From: Oscillibacter sp. 1-3
GTDB lineage: Bacteria; Bacillota; Clostridia; Oscillospirales; Oscillospiraceae
Length of the DNA: 64,000 bases
Direction: 5' to 3'
NCBI RefSeq assembly: GCF_000403435.2
Contig: NZ_KE159710.1
Span: 248,001-312,000 of the forward strand
Positions 36,225 to 45,567 of the stretch are shown one piece after another. Every line of letters starts with the position of its first letter. Position 1 is the stretch's first letter. Made by a program: the position numbers and the translations under genes. The notes beneath the pieces are model-generated. The model did not search any database and was not told the DNA's origin. It saw only the letters and a list, made by a program, of their open reading frames with translations.

Positions 36225-36332
36225 TTTATAGTTGGCATAGCTGCAGCGTGCCCCGTGCCATTTCTGGGCCTGGCGACCCCGCGGTACATACAGGCCCAAA
36301 AGCGAAAGAGAAAAGAAGAGGAGGACAATTCT

Positions 36333-37706
36333 ATGTTGGCATTTTTGGGCTTTCTGACCGTGGTGCTGATGCTGGTCCTTATTATGACCAAAAAAGCATC
36401 GCCCCTGGTGGCTCTTATTGCAGTCCCTGTGGTGACCGGCATCATCTCCTGCGCGTTTTTCATCACCGACCCTGAGAACGCTCCCGGCGTAATTGACTTC
36501 ATGGCAAACTTCAAAAAGCTGGGCGGCTTCATCACCGGCTCCAGCGGCATCGGCTCTGTGGCCGCCACCGGTGTCATGTTTATCTTCTCCATTTTGTTCT
36601 TCGGCATCCTCACCGACGCAGGCACTTTCCGCCCCATCATCAAAAAGGTGCTGGACCTTGTGGGTACCGATCCCATCAAAATCGCCATCGGAACCGCCAT
36701 CCTGGCAGCTATCGTGCACCTGGACGGCTCCGGCGCCGTGACCTTCCTGATCTGCGTCCCCGCCCTTCTGCCCTTGTATGACGCCCTGGGCATGAAGCGC
36801 ACCACTCTGGCCACCATCGTGGCTCTGTCCGCCGGCACCATGAACATCCTGCCCTGGGGCGGCCCCACCATCCGCGCCGCCACCGCCCTCACCGCCGAGG
36901 GCCAGCAGACCGACGCCGTGGCCTTCTTTATGCCCGTGCTGCCCGCCGTGCTGGCAGGCCTTGTGTGCGTGCTGGTGATCGCCGTGTTCCTGGGCCGCGC
37001 GGAAAAGGCCCGTTTGGGCACGGTGGCCCTGGCCGGCAAGGCCTATGTGGAACCCGAGCTCTCCGACGAGGAGAAGGCGCTCCTGCGCCCCAAGCTGTTC
37101 TGGGTGAATATCATCCTCATCATTGCCGCCATTGCCGCCCTGCTGAAATCCGGCTTCGCCCCGGCGGTGATCTTCATGGTGTTCTATGTGCTGGCCACCC
37201 TCATCAACTACCCCAAGGTAGCCGACTCCAAGGGCCGGGTAGACGCCCATGCCAAGAGCTGTTTGATGATGTGCTCCGTGCTGTTTGCCGCAGGCTGCTT
37301 CACCGGCATCATGAAGGGCACCGGCATGATTACCGCCATGGCCGATGCTCTGGTATCCATCATTCCCGATACTCTGGGCCGCTTCTTCCCCATCATCGTG
37401 GGCGTTGTGGGTATGCCCGCCTCGCTGCTGTTTGATCCCGACTCCTTCTACTACGGCGTGCTGCCCGTGCTGGCCCAGACCGCCGAGGGCTTCGGCGTGG
37501 CCGCCCAGTCCGTGGGTCGGGCCGCTATCCTGGGCCAGATGACCACCGGCTTCCCCGTCTCCCCGCTGACCGCCTCCACTTTCCTGCTGGTGGGCCTGGC
37601 CGGCGTTGACTTCGGCGAGCATCAGAAGAAGACCATCCCCATGGCCTTTATCGTGACCATCGTAATGCTGGTGGTGGCTGTCGTCACCGGCGGCGTGACC
37701 ATGTGA
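36333..37706 (+). CDS. CitMHS-type organic-acid:cation transporter
   Basis: A 457-residue protein with about twelve membrane helices. The pattern of an N-terminal FLTVVLMLVLIMTKKASPLVALIAVPVV and central HLDGSGAVTFLICVPALLPLY matches the CitMHS citrate/metal-citrate symporter family. ATG 36333 follows GAGGAGG. It is first in a sigma-54-controlled operon with AtuA-type genes, so it probably imports the substrate they act on. That substrate is unknown; citrate is only the family default. Confidence 0.9.
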   Translation: MLAFLGFLTVVLMLVLIMTKKASPLVALIAVPVVTGIISCAFFITDPENAPGVIDFMANFKKLGGFITGSSGIGSVAATGVMFIFSILFFGILTDAGTFRPIIKKVLDLVGTDPIKIAIGTAILAAIVHLDGSGAVTFLICVPALLPLYDALGMKRTTLATIVALSAGTMNILPWGGPTIRAATALTAEGQQTDAVAFFMPVLPAVLAGLVCVLVIAVFLGRAEKARLGTVALAGKAYVEPELSDEEKALLRPKLFWVNIILIIAAIAALLKSGFAPAVIFMVFYVLATLINYPKVADSKGRVDAHAKSCLMMCSVLFAAGCFTGIMKGTGMITAMADALVSIIPDTLGRFFPIIVGVVGMPASLLFDPDSFYYGVLPVLAQTAEGFGVAAQSVGRAAILGQMTTGFPVSPLTASTFLLVGLAGVDFGEHQKKTIPMAFIVTIVMLVVAVVTGGVTM

Positions 37707-37755
37707 GAACCAGTTGATCCGTCCATCCAATTCTGCTGAAAGGAAGCGAGTTTTT

Positions 37756-39102
37756 ATGAAGTCTATCCGCATCGGCTCCGGCGCCGGGTACGCCGGCGAC
37801 CGCTTGGAACCCTCCCTGGAGCTCATCGAAAAAGGCAATCTGGATTACATCAGCTACGAGTGCCTGGCCGAGCGCACCATTGCCATCGGCCAGCAGGCCA
37901 AACTAAAAGACCCCAGCAAGGGCTACAACGGCCTGCTGGAGTACCGCATGGAGAGGGCCCTCCCCCTGTGCTGGAAGCATAAGGTGAGGCTCATTACCAA
38001 CATGGGCTCCGCCAATCCTCAGGCAGCGGCGGCCAAATGTGTGGAAATCGCCAAAAAGCACGGCCTCACCGGCATGAAGATCGCCTGCGTCACCGGCGAC
38101 GACCTGCTGCCCGTTATCGACAAGTACATGGACACGGAGGTGTGGGAGACCGGCGAGCCCCTCTCCAAGCTCCCCGGCGAGATCGTCTCCGCCAACGCCT
38201 ATATGGGCGTAGAGGGCATCCTGAAAGCGCTGGAGCAGGGCGCCGATGTGGTCATCACCGGCCGCGTGGCCGACCCCGCCATCTTCATGGCTCCCGCTAT
38301 CCACGAGTTCGGCTGGTCCTTAGAGGACTGGGACAAGCTGGGCAAGGGCACCATCATGGGCCACCTGCTGGAGTGCGGCGGCCAGGTCACCGGCGGCTAC
38401 TTCGCCGAGCCCGGCAAGAAGGATGTGCCCGGCGTCGGACACCTGGGCTTCCCAATCATCGAGATCTCCGAGGACGGCTCCTTCTTTGTCACCAAGGTCC
38501 CCGAGGCCGGCGGCCTTGTGACTGTGGAGACCTGCTCCGAGCAGATCTGCTATGAGATCCATGACCCCGAGAACTACTTCACCCCCGACGTGGTGGCAGA
38601 CTGCAAGAACATCACTTTCACCGAGACGGAGAAGGACAAGGTGATGGTCACAGGCGTCACCGGCAAGCCCAAGACCGAGACCTTCAAGTGCTCCATCGGT
38701 TACCGGGACTGCTTTATCGGCGACGGTGAAATCAGCTACGGCGGCCCCGGCTGTGTAGCGCGGGCCAAGCTGGCTCTGGAGATCATGAAAGAGCGTCTGG
38801 AGCTGGTGGCCCCCGGTCAGTTCGACGAGCTGAAATTTGACCTGATCGGCTGCAACAGCCTGTACTGGAACCCCGACCGCCCCGCCGGCGGCGAGCCCTC
38901 GGAGGTCCGCGTCCGGGTGGCCGGCCGGGCCAAGACCCGCGCCATCGCCGACCTGGTGCCCAACGAGGTGGAGGCCCTGTACACCAACGGCCCCGCCGGC
39001 GGCTGCGGCGCGGTGAAGCGCACCCGGGACATCGTGTCGGTGGCCTCCATCCTGGTGAGCCGCTATGACGTGAAACCCGAGATCCAGGTCTTTGAGGTAT
39101 AA
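37756..39102 (+). CDS. AtuA family protein (DUF1446)
   Basis: A 448-residue protein typical of the AtuA family: SIRIGSGAGYAGDRLEPSLELIE at the start, VITGRVADPAIFMAPA near residue 180 and GGPGCVARAKLA near residue 333. AtuA was named from acyclic terpene use in Pseudomonas, but the biochemical role is not settled. Homologues occur widely beside carboxylate transporters and lyases. ATG 37756 follows AAAGGAAG. Confidence 0.9.
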   Translation: MKSIRIGSGAGYAGDRLEPSLELIEKGNLDYISYECLAERTIAIGQQAKLKDPSKGYNGLLEYRMERALPLCWKHKVRLITNMGSANPQAAAAKCVEIAKKHGLTGMKIACVTGDDLLPVIDKYMDTEVWETGEPLSKLPGEIVSANAYMGVEGILKALEQGADVVITGRVADPAIFMAPAIHEFGWSLEDWDKLGKGTIMGHLLECGGQVTGGYFAEPGKKDVPGVGHLGFPIIEISEDGSFFVTKVPEAGGLVTVETCSEQICYEIHDPENYFTPDVVADCKNITFTETEKDKVMVTGVTGKPKTETFKCSIGYRDCFIGDGEISYGGPGCVARAKLALEIMKERLELVAPGQFDELKFDLIGCNSLYWNPDRPAGGEPSEVRVRVAGRAKTRAIADLVPNEVEALYTNGPAGGCGAVKRTRDIVSVASILVSRYDVKPEIQVFEV

Positions 39103-39118
39103 GAAAGGAGAAGCCGCC

Positions 39119-39418
39119 ATGAAACTCTGGGAAATCGCCCACTCCCGCACCGGAGACAAGGGGAACATCTCCAACGTCTCCCTGATCGCCTATGACGCAA
39201 AGGATTTTGAGATGCTCAAGGAAAAGGTCACTCCCGAACGGGTAAAGGAGCATTTCAAGGGCATGGTCCACGGCGACGTGGTCCGCTATGAGCTGCCGAA
39301 CATCCACGCTCTGAACTTCGTGATGTACGCGGCCCTGGGCGGCGGCGTCACCCGGTCGCTCTCCGTGGATATGCACGGCAAGGGCCTGTCTTCCTATTTG
39401 TTGGATATGGAGATTTGA
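39119..39418 (+). CDS. AtuA-associated small protein
   Basis: A 99-residue protein starting MKLWEIAHSRTGDKGNISNVSLIAYD, the conserved opening of the small partner that in other genomes is the C-terminal domain of AtuA itself. Split AtuA pairs of this kind are common in Firmicutes. ATG 39119 follows AAAGGAG, 16 bases after the atuA stop. A strong terminator follows. Confidence 0.87.
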   Translation: MKLWEIAHSRTGDKGNISNVSLIAYDAKDFEMLKEKVTPERVKEHFKGMVHGDVVRYELPNIHALNFVMYAALGGGVTRSLSVDMHGKGLSSYLLDMEI

Positions 39419-39436
39419 TTCTGATACCCTGCAAGA

Positions 39437-39473
39437 AGGGGCAGCCCGCCACAATGGCGGGCTGCCCCTGTTC
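39437..39473. terminator. Bidirectional terminator between convergent genes
   Basis: AGGGGCAGCCCGCC-acaat-GGCGGGCTGCCCCT, a perfect 14-bp stem between the AtuA-partner gene and the convergent MATE fusion gene. Confidence 0.8.
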
Positions 39474-39493
39474 TGCCGGATACCGCCGGAGAT

Positions 39494-41455
39494 TTACCTG
39501 CGGCCGATATAGCCGCAGATCAGCTCCGCCGTCTTCTCCGGTCCAATGGAGCTGTCCACACTCAGCTCATATTGATGGGGATCTCCCCACTCATGGCCGG
39601 AAATGCTCTTGTAATAGGAACCTCTGGCGGCATCTGAGCGGGCGATGCTCTTCTTCCCCTCCTGCTCCGTATCGCCGTACATCTCCATAACCTTCCGCAC
39701 CCGGTAGAGCTTGGGCGCATGGATGAAAATCCGCACCACATTCTCCCGGTTCCGCAGAACGTGGTCCGCCGCGCGGCCCACAATGACGCAGGAGCCCATA
39801 TCGGCAATCATGTTGATGGCCTTTTCCTGGGCGATCACCGCCTGCTGGACGGCACTGGTGCTGAGATACAGCTCCCGCATCACCGCGTTTTCATTGGAGT
39901 TGATGTCAGAAATAAACTCCTTCGCCAGCCCGCTCTCCTGGGCGGCCAGGGCGGTCATCTCCTTATAGTAGCAGGGGATTCCCAGCTGCTGCGCCACCAG
40001 CTGTCCAATCCGCTTTCCGGCCGTGCCATGCTCCCGGGCAATGGTAATGATTACGCCGGGACGGGATGCTTGCAGAACGGTCTGCGTGTCCACAGGCTGG
40101 CCGTCCTCCGCCTTCAGCTGGCTCCAGAGGCGAACCATAACGGCCGCCGTCACCGCAGCCGCCAGAACGTCCGCTATGGGTGCGGCCCAGAAGATGCCGG
40201 TCACTCCCCAGAAGATTGGAACCGCGACGGAAAATACGATCAGCAGCACGTCCCGCAGGATCGACAGCGGTGCGGCGGCCTTTGCATGACCAATGGACTG
40301 AAGGAAAATGGCGCAGACCTTCTGAACGCAGGTGAACAGGATCAAGGAAAGATAAATTCGCAGGCATTGTACCGCGAATTGGGTATAAAGCTCCCCGTCC
40401 GCGCCGAACATCCGAATAAAGAACAGGGGAAACACCTCAAATAAAACGGTACAGATCAGGCAGACGGCAGCCGTCCACTTGACAATCAGCCCCAGCAGCT
40501 CCCGCACCCGGCCGTACTTCTTCGCGCCGTAATTGTACCCCACAATAGGCTGCGCTCCAGCGGCGATGCCGATGGCAATGTTCAGCACGATCTGGAACAG
40601 CTTCATAATGACCACAAAGGCCGCCAGAGGGATGTCCGCGCCATAAGGGGATACCGCGCCGTACTTCACCAGCAGGATGTTGTTGATGACTGTGATAATC
40701 ACGATGGACAGCTGGGTCAAAAAGCTGGAGGCCCCCAGGGCCATGACCTGTTTCAGCAATGTCAGCTCCAGGCGGAAACTGGCCCGGCAAATGCGGAAGG
40801 ATTTGCTTTGGGTCAGATAGGCCGCACAGATCAGGAAGCTGACGAACTGCCCCAGAATGGTGGCATAGGCCGCGCCCTTGATGCCCATGTCCAGCACAAA
40901 AATTGCCACTGGGTCGCCAATGATGTTCAGCACGGCGCCCACCAGCATGGCGCCCATGGCATACTTGGGACTGCCGTCGGCGCGGATGATGGAGGCCAGT
41001 GTGTTCTGCACCAGGGCCAGGGGCATCATGGCATAGATGATAAAGCCATAGTCATGGGCCAAGGTCAGGTTGGCATCTGTGGCGCCGATGAGCCGCAGAA
41101 GGCCGTCTCCCCAGCAATAGCTGATGAGGATAATCACCACGCCGCCCAGAAAGGAACAGAGGATGCTGTTCCCTACGCTGCGGTGGATGTGCTCCGTCTC
41201 ATTTTTTCCCAAGGATACGCTGAGAGCGGCCGCCGCGCCGTCGCCGAAGAACAGCGACACGCCCCAGCCGACGACAGTGACGGGAAAAATGACCCCCGTA
41301 GCGGCATTGCCCAGATACCCCACGCCGTTGCCCACAAAGATCTGGTCAACGATATTGTACAGGCAGGAAATAATGAGCGAAAAGATGCAGGGAACCGCAA
41401 ATTTCAGCAGTAATTTTCCGGTTTTTTCGGTTCCCAGGTAATTGGATGTCTCCAT
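39494..41455 (-). CDS. MATE exporter fused to a cytidylate-kinase-like domain
   Basis: A 653-residue protein. Residues 1-440 form a twelve-helix MATE transporter (KLLLKFAVPCIFSLIISCLYNIVDQIFVG). Residues about 465-653 form a cytidylate-kinase-like domain beginning GVIITIAREHGTAGKRIGQLVAQQLG, with a glycine-rich nucleotide loop in an altered form, then VIVGRAADHVLR and a phosphate-binding Arg-rich region. ATG 41455 follows GAAGGAGG. A stable hairpin lies 35 bp upstream in the leader. The kinase-like part is probably cytosolic and may sense or modify a nucleotide; the transported compound is unknown. Confidence 0.9.
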   Translation of the reverse strand: METSNYLGTEKTGKLLLKFAVPCIFSLIISCLYNIVDQIFVGNGVGYLGNAATGVIFPVTVVGWGVSLFFGDGAAAALSVSLGKNETEHIHRSVGNSILCSFLGGVVIILISYCWGDGLLRLIGATDANLTLAHDYGFIIYAMMPLALVQNTLASIIRADGSPKYAMGAMLVGAVLNIIGDPVAIFVLDMGIKGAAYATILGQFVSFLICAAYLTQSKSFRICRASFRLELTLLKQVMALGASSFLTQLSIVIITVINNILLVKYGAVSPYGADIPLAAFVVIMKLFQIVLNIAIGIAAGAQPIVGYNYGAKKYGRVRELLGLIVKWTAAVCLICTVLFEVFPLFFIRMFGADGELYTQFAVQCLRIYLSLILFTCVQKVCAIFLQSIGHAKAAAPLSILRDVLLIVFSVAVPIFWGVTGIFWAAPIADVLAAAVTAAVMVRLWSQLKAEDGQPVDTQTVLQASRPGVIITIAREHGTAGKRIGQLVAQQLGIPCYYKEMTALAAQESGLAKEFISDINSNENAVMRELYLSTSAVQQAVIAQEKAINMIADMGSCVIVGRAADHVLRNRENVVRIFIHAPKLYRVRKVMEMYGDTEQEGKKSIARSDAARGSYYKSISGHEWGDPHQYELSVDSSIGPEKTAELICGYIGRR

Positions 41456-41489
41456 GACAACTCCTCCTTCAAAGTCAACGGACAGAGAA

Positions 41490-41513
41490 AGGCACATGCG
41501 GACGCATGTGCCT
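41490..41513 (-). terminator. Terminator-like hairpin in the leader of the MATE-kinase gene
   Basis: Minus-strand GGCACATGCG/CGCATGTGCC stem followed by TTTCTCTG, 35 bp ahead of the start. It may attenuate transcription, like the leader of the other MATE gene. Upstream at 41561-41571 is a GTGCAATGCAC palindrome. Confidence 0.5.
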
Positions 41514-41682
41514 CAAAAGACGACACACGCAGAGCATCACTGTACCGTAATCAGATTTACGTGCAATGCACCACATGTGTCGTTGAATGACCGTATGAAA
41601 TTGAAAATTAGTTTAGCAGAGCAAACCGGGAAAATCAAAGGGCAATTTTCACAAATTTTCAGCGGGCCTGAATGGGCCGGCT

Positions 41683-41741
41683 TTCAGAAAGCTGTACCAT
41701 TAGGCGGCGGTACGCAGATTGGTACAGCTTCTATAGAAACC
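41683..41741. repeat. Short family B-like inverted repeat
   Basis: AAGCTGTACCA ... TGGTACAGCTT with CAGA and TCTA flanks. Together with the hairpin at 41762 it occupies much of the 500-bp gap 41456-41955; I see no gene there. Confidence 0.45.
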
Positions 41742-41761
41742 ATGAGAATTCCCGGCAACCA

Positions 41762-41805
41762 GGCCGGCGCCTTTCCCCAATCCATTGAGGGGAAACGCGC
41801 CGGCC
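41762..41805. terminator. Long interrupted hairpin after the peptide-binding protein gene
   Basis: GGCCGGCGC-ct-TTCCCC ... GGGGAA-ac-GCGCCGGCC. It is 150 bp past the stop at 41956; role uncertain. Confidence 0.4.
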
Positions 41806-41955
41806 ATAATCTTTTCTCTATATGACAGCGCCTCTACGGAAGACGACCATCATATTCCCTTTCTTTGGCATGTCACAAATCAGGTTCTGCCGCCTGCGGA
41901 CCATTTTAGACAATACAGCCCGCTGTTTTCAGGCGGCCCCGCTTTCCGCCCCCCT

Positions 41956-43545
41956 TTAGAAGCTCAGGTCATTCCAATGCAGGCTTCCATTGACAATATT
42001 GATGCCCTTTACGTAATCGTTGTAAGCGACGTAAGTGGCCTCGCTGTAAAAGGGAATAATATTCCAGTTTTCGAACATCTCCTTCTGGATCTCTCCGACC
42101 TTCGCAATCCGCTCGTCCGCGTCCACCGTAGCCGCCGCATCGGCCACCGCGGCATAATACGCGTCCGTATTGCCCGGAGCATTCTGATCGTAATAGCAGG
42201 CGTTCAGGATCAGGATGGGTTCCGCCCACTCCAGCCATTCGATTCCGGCATCATACTCATCGTTGTTGATATTCTCGTAAATATAGTTCCAGTCAAGGGC
42301 CTCGATGTTCATCTTGATGCCGACCTGCTTTAGCTGCTCCTGCAGTCCCTGGGAAACGATCACGTTGGGGCCGGTGGACCAGGAGTAGAAGGTGAACTCC
42401 ACATTCGTGCCGTTCTTGTCCACATAGCCGTCGCCGTTGCTGTCGGTGTAGCCCGCGTCCGCAAGGATCTGCTTTGCCCGTTCACGGTCATTGGCGTAAT
42501 TTGCCTGGAAATTATCCTTCGCCTCCTGGGAGAAGCCCTGCATGGAATCATAGATCATGGAATAGGCCGGCAGAACGGCGCCGTCTGTCAACTCGCTGAG
42601 CGCCTCCCTGTCAATGCTGAGGGCCACGGCCTGACGGACAGCCACATCCGCGAACGCGCCTTTGTCCGTATTCATCTCAAAATAATCGATGTTGGGATAG
42701 GTCTTCTCCGCCACGGTCACGCCGCCCGCGGCCTCCAGCTGCTGCTTGCCATCCATGGTGATGCCGTTGATATAATCGATGTTTCCGGCTTTCAGCTCCT
42801 CAATAGCGGTGAAGTCCTCCATATTGAACTTGACCTCGACATGCTTAATGGCGGGCGCGCCCTTATTCTCCACCAGGGGATTGTCGGTCCTATACCCCTC
42901 GTTGGCCACCAGGGTCACACCGGAACCAGGCTCGTAGCTCTCCACGGAGTACATGCCGTAGGGAACCGCCTGCCACATCAGCTCGTCCTTGCTCAGGGAG
43001 TCCAGCTGATCCTTGTCGATGACACCCATGAAGACCTCGCCCAGGTAATAGAAGAGGTCCGAGCGGAACTCCGACAAGTGCATAATCACCTGCCGGCCGT
43101 CCACCTCCATGGACTCGATGTTGCTGTACCCATCGGCATAGACGCTGACTTCCTGGCCCCATTCGATGGAGGCCACCACGTCCTCCGGCTCCACCTGCTC
43201 GCCTGTTGCGTAGTACTTGCCCTCCGGGACCGTCATCGTCAGGGTCAGGCCGTCCTCACTGGCAGTCAGGTCTGTGCAGATGCCGTCCAGCAGGTCGCCG
43301 CCCTCCGGGTCCAGGGTAAACAGGGCGTCTGCGATCAGGGTCTGTCCGGAGCTCCAGGAGTCCTGCTGATAGAGATCCGTGCCGTACCACTCCTCGTCCG
43401 CCAGCGTAAAGGTATCCTTTCCGGCCCCATCGGCGCCGCCTTCCTTCGGCCCGGTAGCATCCACATAGCCCCCGCCCCCGCAGGCCGCCAGCGACAGGAT
43501 CATGGCGGCAGTCAGCAAGAAAACTGTAACCCTTCTCTTTTTCAT
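41956..43545 (-). CDS. Peptide ABC transporter substrate-binding lipoprotein
   Basis: A 529-residue family 5 extracellular solute-binding protein with a lipoprotein signal (MKKRRVTVFLLTAAMILSLAAC, Cys22) and a mature part with NIESMEVDGRQVIMHLSE, AVRQAVALSIDREALSEL and a two-lobe architecture. It captures di- or oligopeptides (or a related ligand) for the permease genes upstream in the operon. It is the last gene of the operon. Confidence 0.93.
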   Translation of the reverse strand: MKKRRVTVFLLTAAMILSLAACGGGGYVDATGPKEGGADGAGKDTFTLADEEWYGTDLYQQDSWSSGQTLIADALFTLDPEGGDLLDGICTDLTASEDGLTLTMTVPEGKYYATGEQVEPEDVVASIEWGQEVSVYADGYSNIESMEVDGRQVIMHLSEFRSDLFYYLGEVFMGVIDKDQLDSLSKDELMWQAVPYGMYSVESYEPGSGVTLVANEGYRTDNPLVENKGAPAIKHVEVKFNMEDFTAIEELKAGNIDYINGITMDGKQQLEAAGGVTVAEKTYPNIDYFEMNTDKGAFADVAVRQAVALSIDREALSELTDGAVLPAYSMIYDSMQGFSQEAKDNFQANYANDRERAKQILADAGYTDSNGDGYVDKNGTNVEFTFYSWSTGPNVIVSQGLQEQLKQVGIKMNIEALDWNYIYENINNDEYDAGIEWLEWAEPILILNACYYDQNAPGNTDAYYAAVADAAATVDADERIAKVGEIQKEMFENWNIIPFYSEATYVAYNDYVKGINIVNGSLHWNDLSF

Positions 43546-43579
43546 AATCTTCCTCCTTCATTTTAATGAAACCTCTGCC

Positions 43580-44557
43580 TTATGGTTCTATTTTCAGCGG
43601 ATGCAGGCATGCGACCTGATGCCCATTTCCGGCACTCAGGATTTCAGGGTCCTCCTTTTCACATTCTGAAGTCGCATATTTGCATCTGGCAAAAAATCTG
43701 CAGCCTGTCCCAATGTTGATAAGACTTCCCGGATCGCCCTTCATCAGTTCCTTCTCCCTGCCCCGAAGGCGGGGGTCCAGAATCGGAGCAGCGTCCATCA
43801 GTCCCTTCGTATAGGGATGCTTCGGATGTCCCGTCACCTCCTCCGTCGGTCCGAACTCCACAAGCTTCCCCAAATACATCACGGCGATCTTATCACTGAT
43901 ATACCGGATCACGTTCAGATCATGGGTGATGACCAGATACGTAAGATTCATCTTTTCCTGCAGATCCAGAAGTAAATTCAGGATCTGCGCCTGCACGGAC
44001 ACGTCCAGGGCGCTGGTGGGCTCGTCCAGAATCATGATCTTCGGCGACAGGGCCAGGGCCCGTGCGATTGCGATCCGCTGCAGCTGCCCGCCTGAGAGCT
44101 GATGGGGGAAGCTGTCCAGATACCGCCGGTCCATCTTCACCATGTCCAGAACTTCCTTCGCCTTATTCTGCGCCTCCGCCCGGGGAACTCCGTGGATCAC
44201 CATGGGCCGCATGATGGAGCTCTCCACCGTCTGGCGGGGATTGAGATTGGACGCCGGGTCCTGGAACACCACCGCGATCTCCCGGTGCAGCTTCTTCATG
44301 TCTTTTTTCGTGGCCCTTGAGAGGTCCACGCCGTCGATCATCGCCTTGCCGCCGGTCATCTTCGTAAGGCTCAAAAGCACCCGCGCAAGCGTCGTCTTTC
44401 CGCTTCCGGATTCTCCTACCAGACCGACGATCTCTCCCTCCTCAATGGAAAGGGAGACCTGATCCACCGCCCGCACCACTCTGTGGTCGGTGTCAAACAT
44501 GCCTTTGGAGATCTTAAAATGCTTTTCCAGCTTCTCCAGCTCTACCATTTTTGCCAT
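43580..44557 (-). CDS. Dipeptide/oligopeptide ABC transporter ATPase (DppF/OppF type)
   Basis: A 325-residue ABC ATPase: Walker A GESGSGKTT near residue 50, signature LSGGQLQRIAIARAL and Walker B MILDEPTSALD. The C-terminal oligopeptide extension has a cysteine cluster (CRFFARCKYATSEC...C) that in this family binds an iron-sulfur cluster. It pairs with the adjacent ATPase four bases upstream to drive the permease. Confidence 0.94.
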   Translation of the reverse strand: MAKMVELEKLEKHFKISKGMFDTDHRVVRAVDQVSLSIEEGEIVGLVGESGSGKTTLARVLLSLTKMTGGKAMIDGVDLSRATKKDMKKLHREIAVVFQDPASNLNPRQTVESSIMRPMVIHGVPRAEAQNKAKEVLDMVKMDRRYLDSFPHQLSGGQLQRIAIARALALSPKIMILDEPTSALDVSVQAQILNLLLDLQEKMNLTYLVITHDLNVIRYISDKIAVMYLGKLVEFGPTEEVTGHPKHPYTKGLMDAAPILDPRLRGREKELMKGDPGSLINIGTGCRFFARCKYATSECEKEDPEILSAGNGHQVACLHPLKIEP

Positions 44558-44560
44558 CGC

Positions 44561-45553
44561 TCACGCCCCCTTCCCGCTTGAAGCGTGTTCCCCCGACACC
44601 AGAAAGCACCGGCAGCGGTGGGTCTCACCGACCGTTGTCTCGCCCGGCGTCCGGCTTCTGCACAGCTCCTGCGCATAGGGACACCGGTTGGCAAAGCGGC
44701 ACCCCGGCTTTTTATCCAGAATCCGCGGCACAGAGCCGTCGATGGTCTCCAGGCGCCCCTCCCGTTTCGTCTTTCGGGGGAGCGCCTTCATGAGCAGTCT
44801 GGTATACGGATGCATGGGATTTTCAAAAATCTCAAACACATCCCCGCTCTCCACCACTTCCCCCGCGTACATGACCGCAATCCGGTCCGCCGCCTCGGCG
44901 ACCAGCCCGAAATTGTGGGTAATCATCAAAATCGCCGTATTCCGCTTCTCCTTGAGCTCTTTGATGATCTCCAGGATCTGCGCCTCGATGGTCACATCCA
45001 GGGCCGTCGTGGGCTCGTCCGCGATCAATAGCCTGGGATCTCTGGACAGCATCATTGCAATCATGACCCGCTGGCGCATTCCGCCGGAGAGCTCGTGGGG
45101 AAAGCTGTCCGCCCGCTCCTGAGCATCCGGCATCTTGACATCCTGAAACAGCTTGATGGCACGGCGCATGGCCTCCTGCTTGTCCACCCTGTCCAGCATG
45201 ATCGCCTCGCCGACCTGATTTCCCACCGTGTACACCGGGTTCAGAGAATCCAGCGGGTTTTGAAAAATCATGCCGATCTCTTTTCCCCGGACGGCCTCCA
45301 TCTCTTTTTCCGAGCAGATCATCAGATCCCGCCCGTCAAACAGGATTTTCCCCTCGATTTTCGCGTTTCCGCCGGAGAGCAGCCGCATGACGCTGTGGGC
45401 CACCGTGGACTTTCCGCAGCCGGATTCTCCGACCACCGCGAAGATCTCCCCCTGGCGGATGTCCATGCTGACATCGTTGACCGCGGACAGGTATCCGCCC
45501 TTGATCTTATAATCAATGCTGAGATGCTCCAGGCTTAACAATGTCTCCTTCAT
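44561..45553 (-). CDS. Dipeptide/oligopeptide ABC transporter ATPase (DppD/OppD type)
   Basis: A 330-residue ABC ATPase: Walker A GESGCGKST near residue 42, signature LSGGMRQRVMIAMML, Walker B LLIADEPTTALD. The C-terminal oligopeptide domain has the CRFANRCPYAQELC cysteines. Start ATG 45553 is 15 bp past the permease stop. Confidence 0.94.
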   Translation of the reverse strand: MKETLLSLEHLSIDYKIKGGYLSAVNDVSMDIRQGEIFAVVGESGCGKSTVAHSVMRLLSGGNAKIEGKILFDGRDLMICSEKEMEAVRGKEIGMIFQNPLDSLNPVYTVGNQVGEAIMLDRVDKQEAMRRAIKLFQDVKMPDAQERADSFPHELSGGMRQRVMIAMMLSRDPRLLIADEPTTALDVTIEAQILEIIKELKEKRNTAILMITHNFGLVAEAADRIAVMYAGEVVESGDVFEIFENPMHPYTRLLMKALPRKTKREGRLETIDGSVPRILDKKPGCRFANRCPYAQELCRSRTPGETTVGETHRCRCFLVSGEHASSGKGA

Positions 45554-45567
45554 ACCTCACACCTCTT

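Noticed and set aside
36126..36332. N-terminal extension of the CitMHS frame starting at 36126
   Set aside because: It crosses the sigma-54 promoter and has no ribosome site; ATG 36333 has GAGGAGG.
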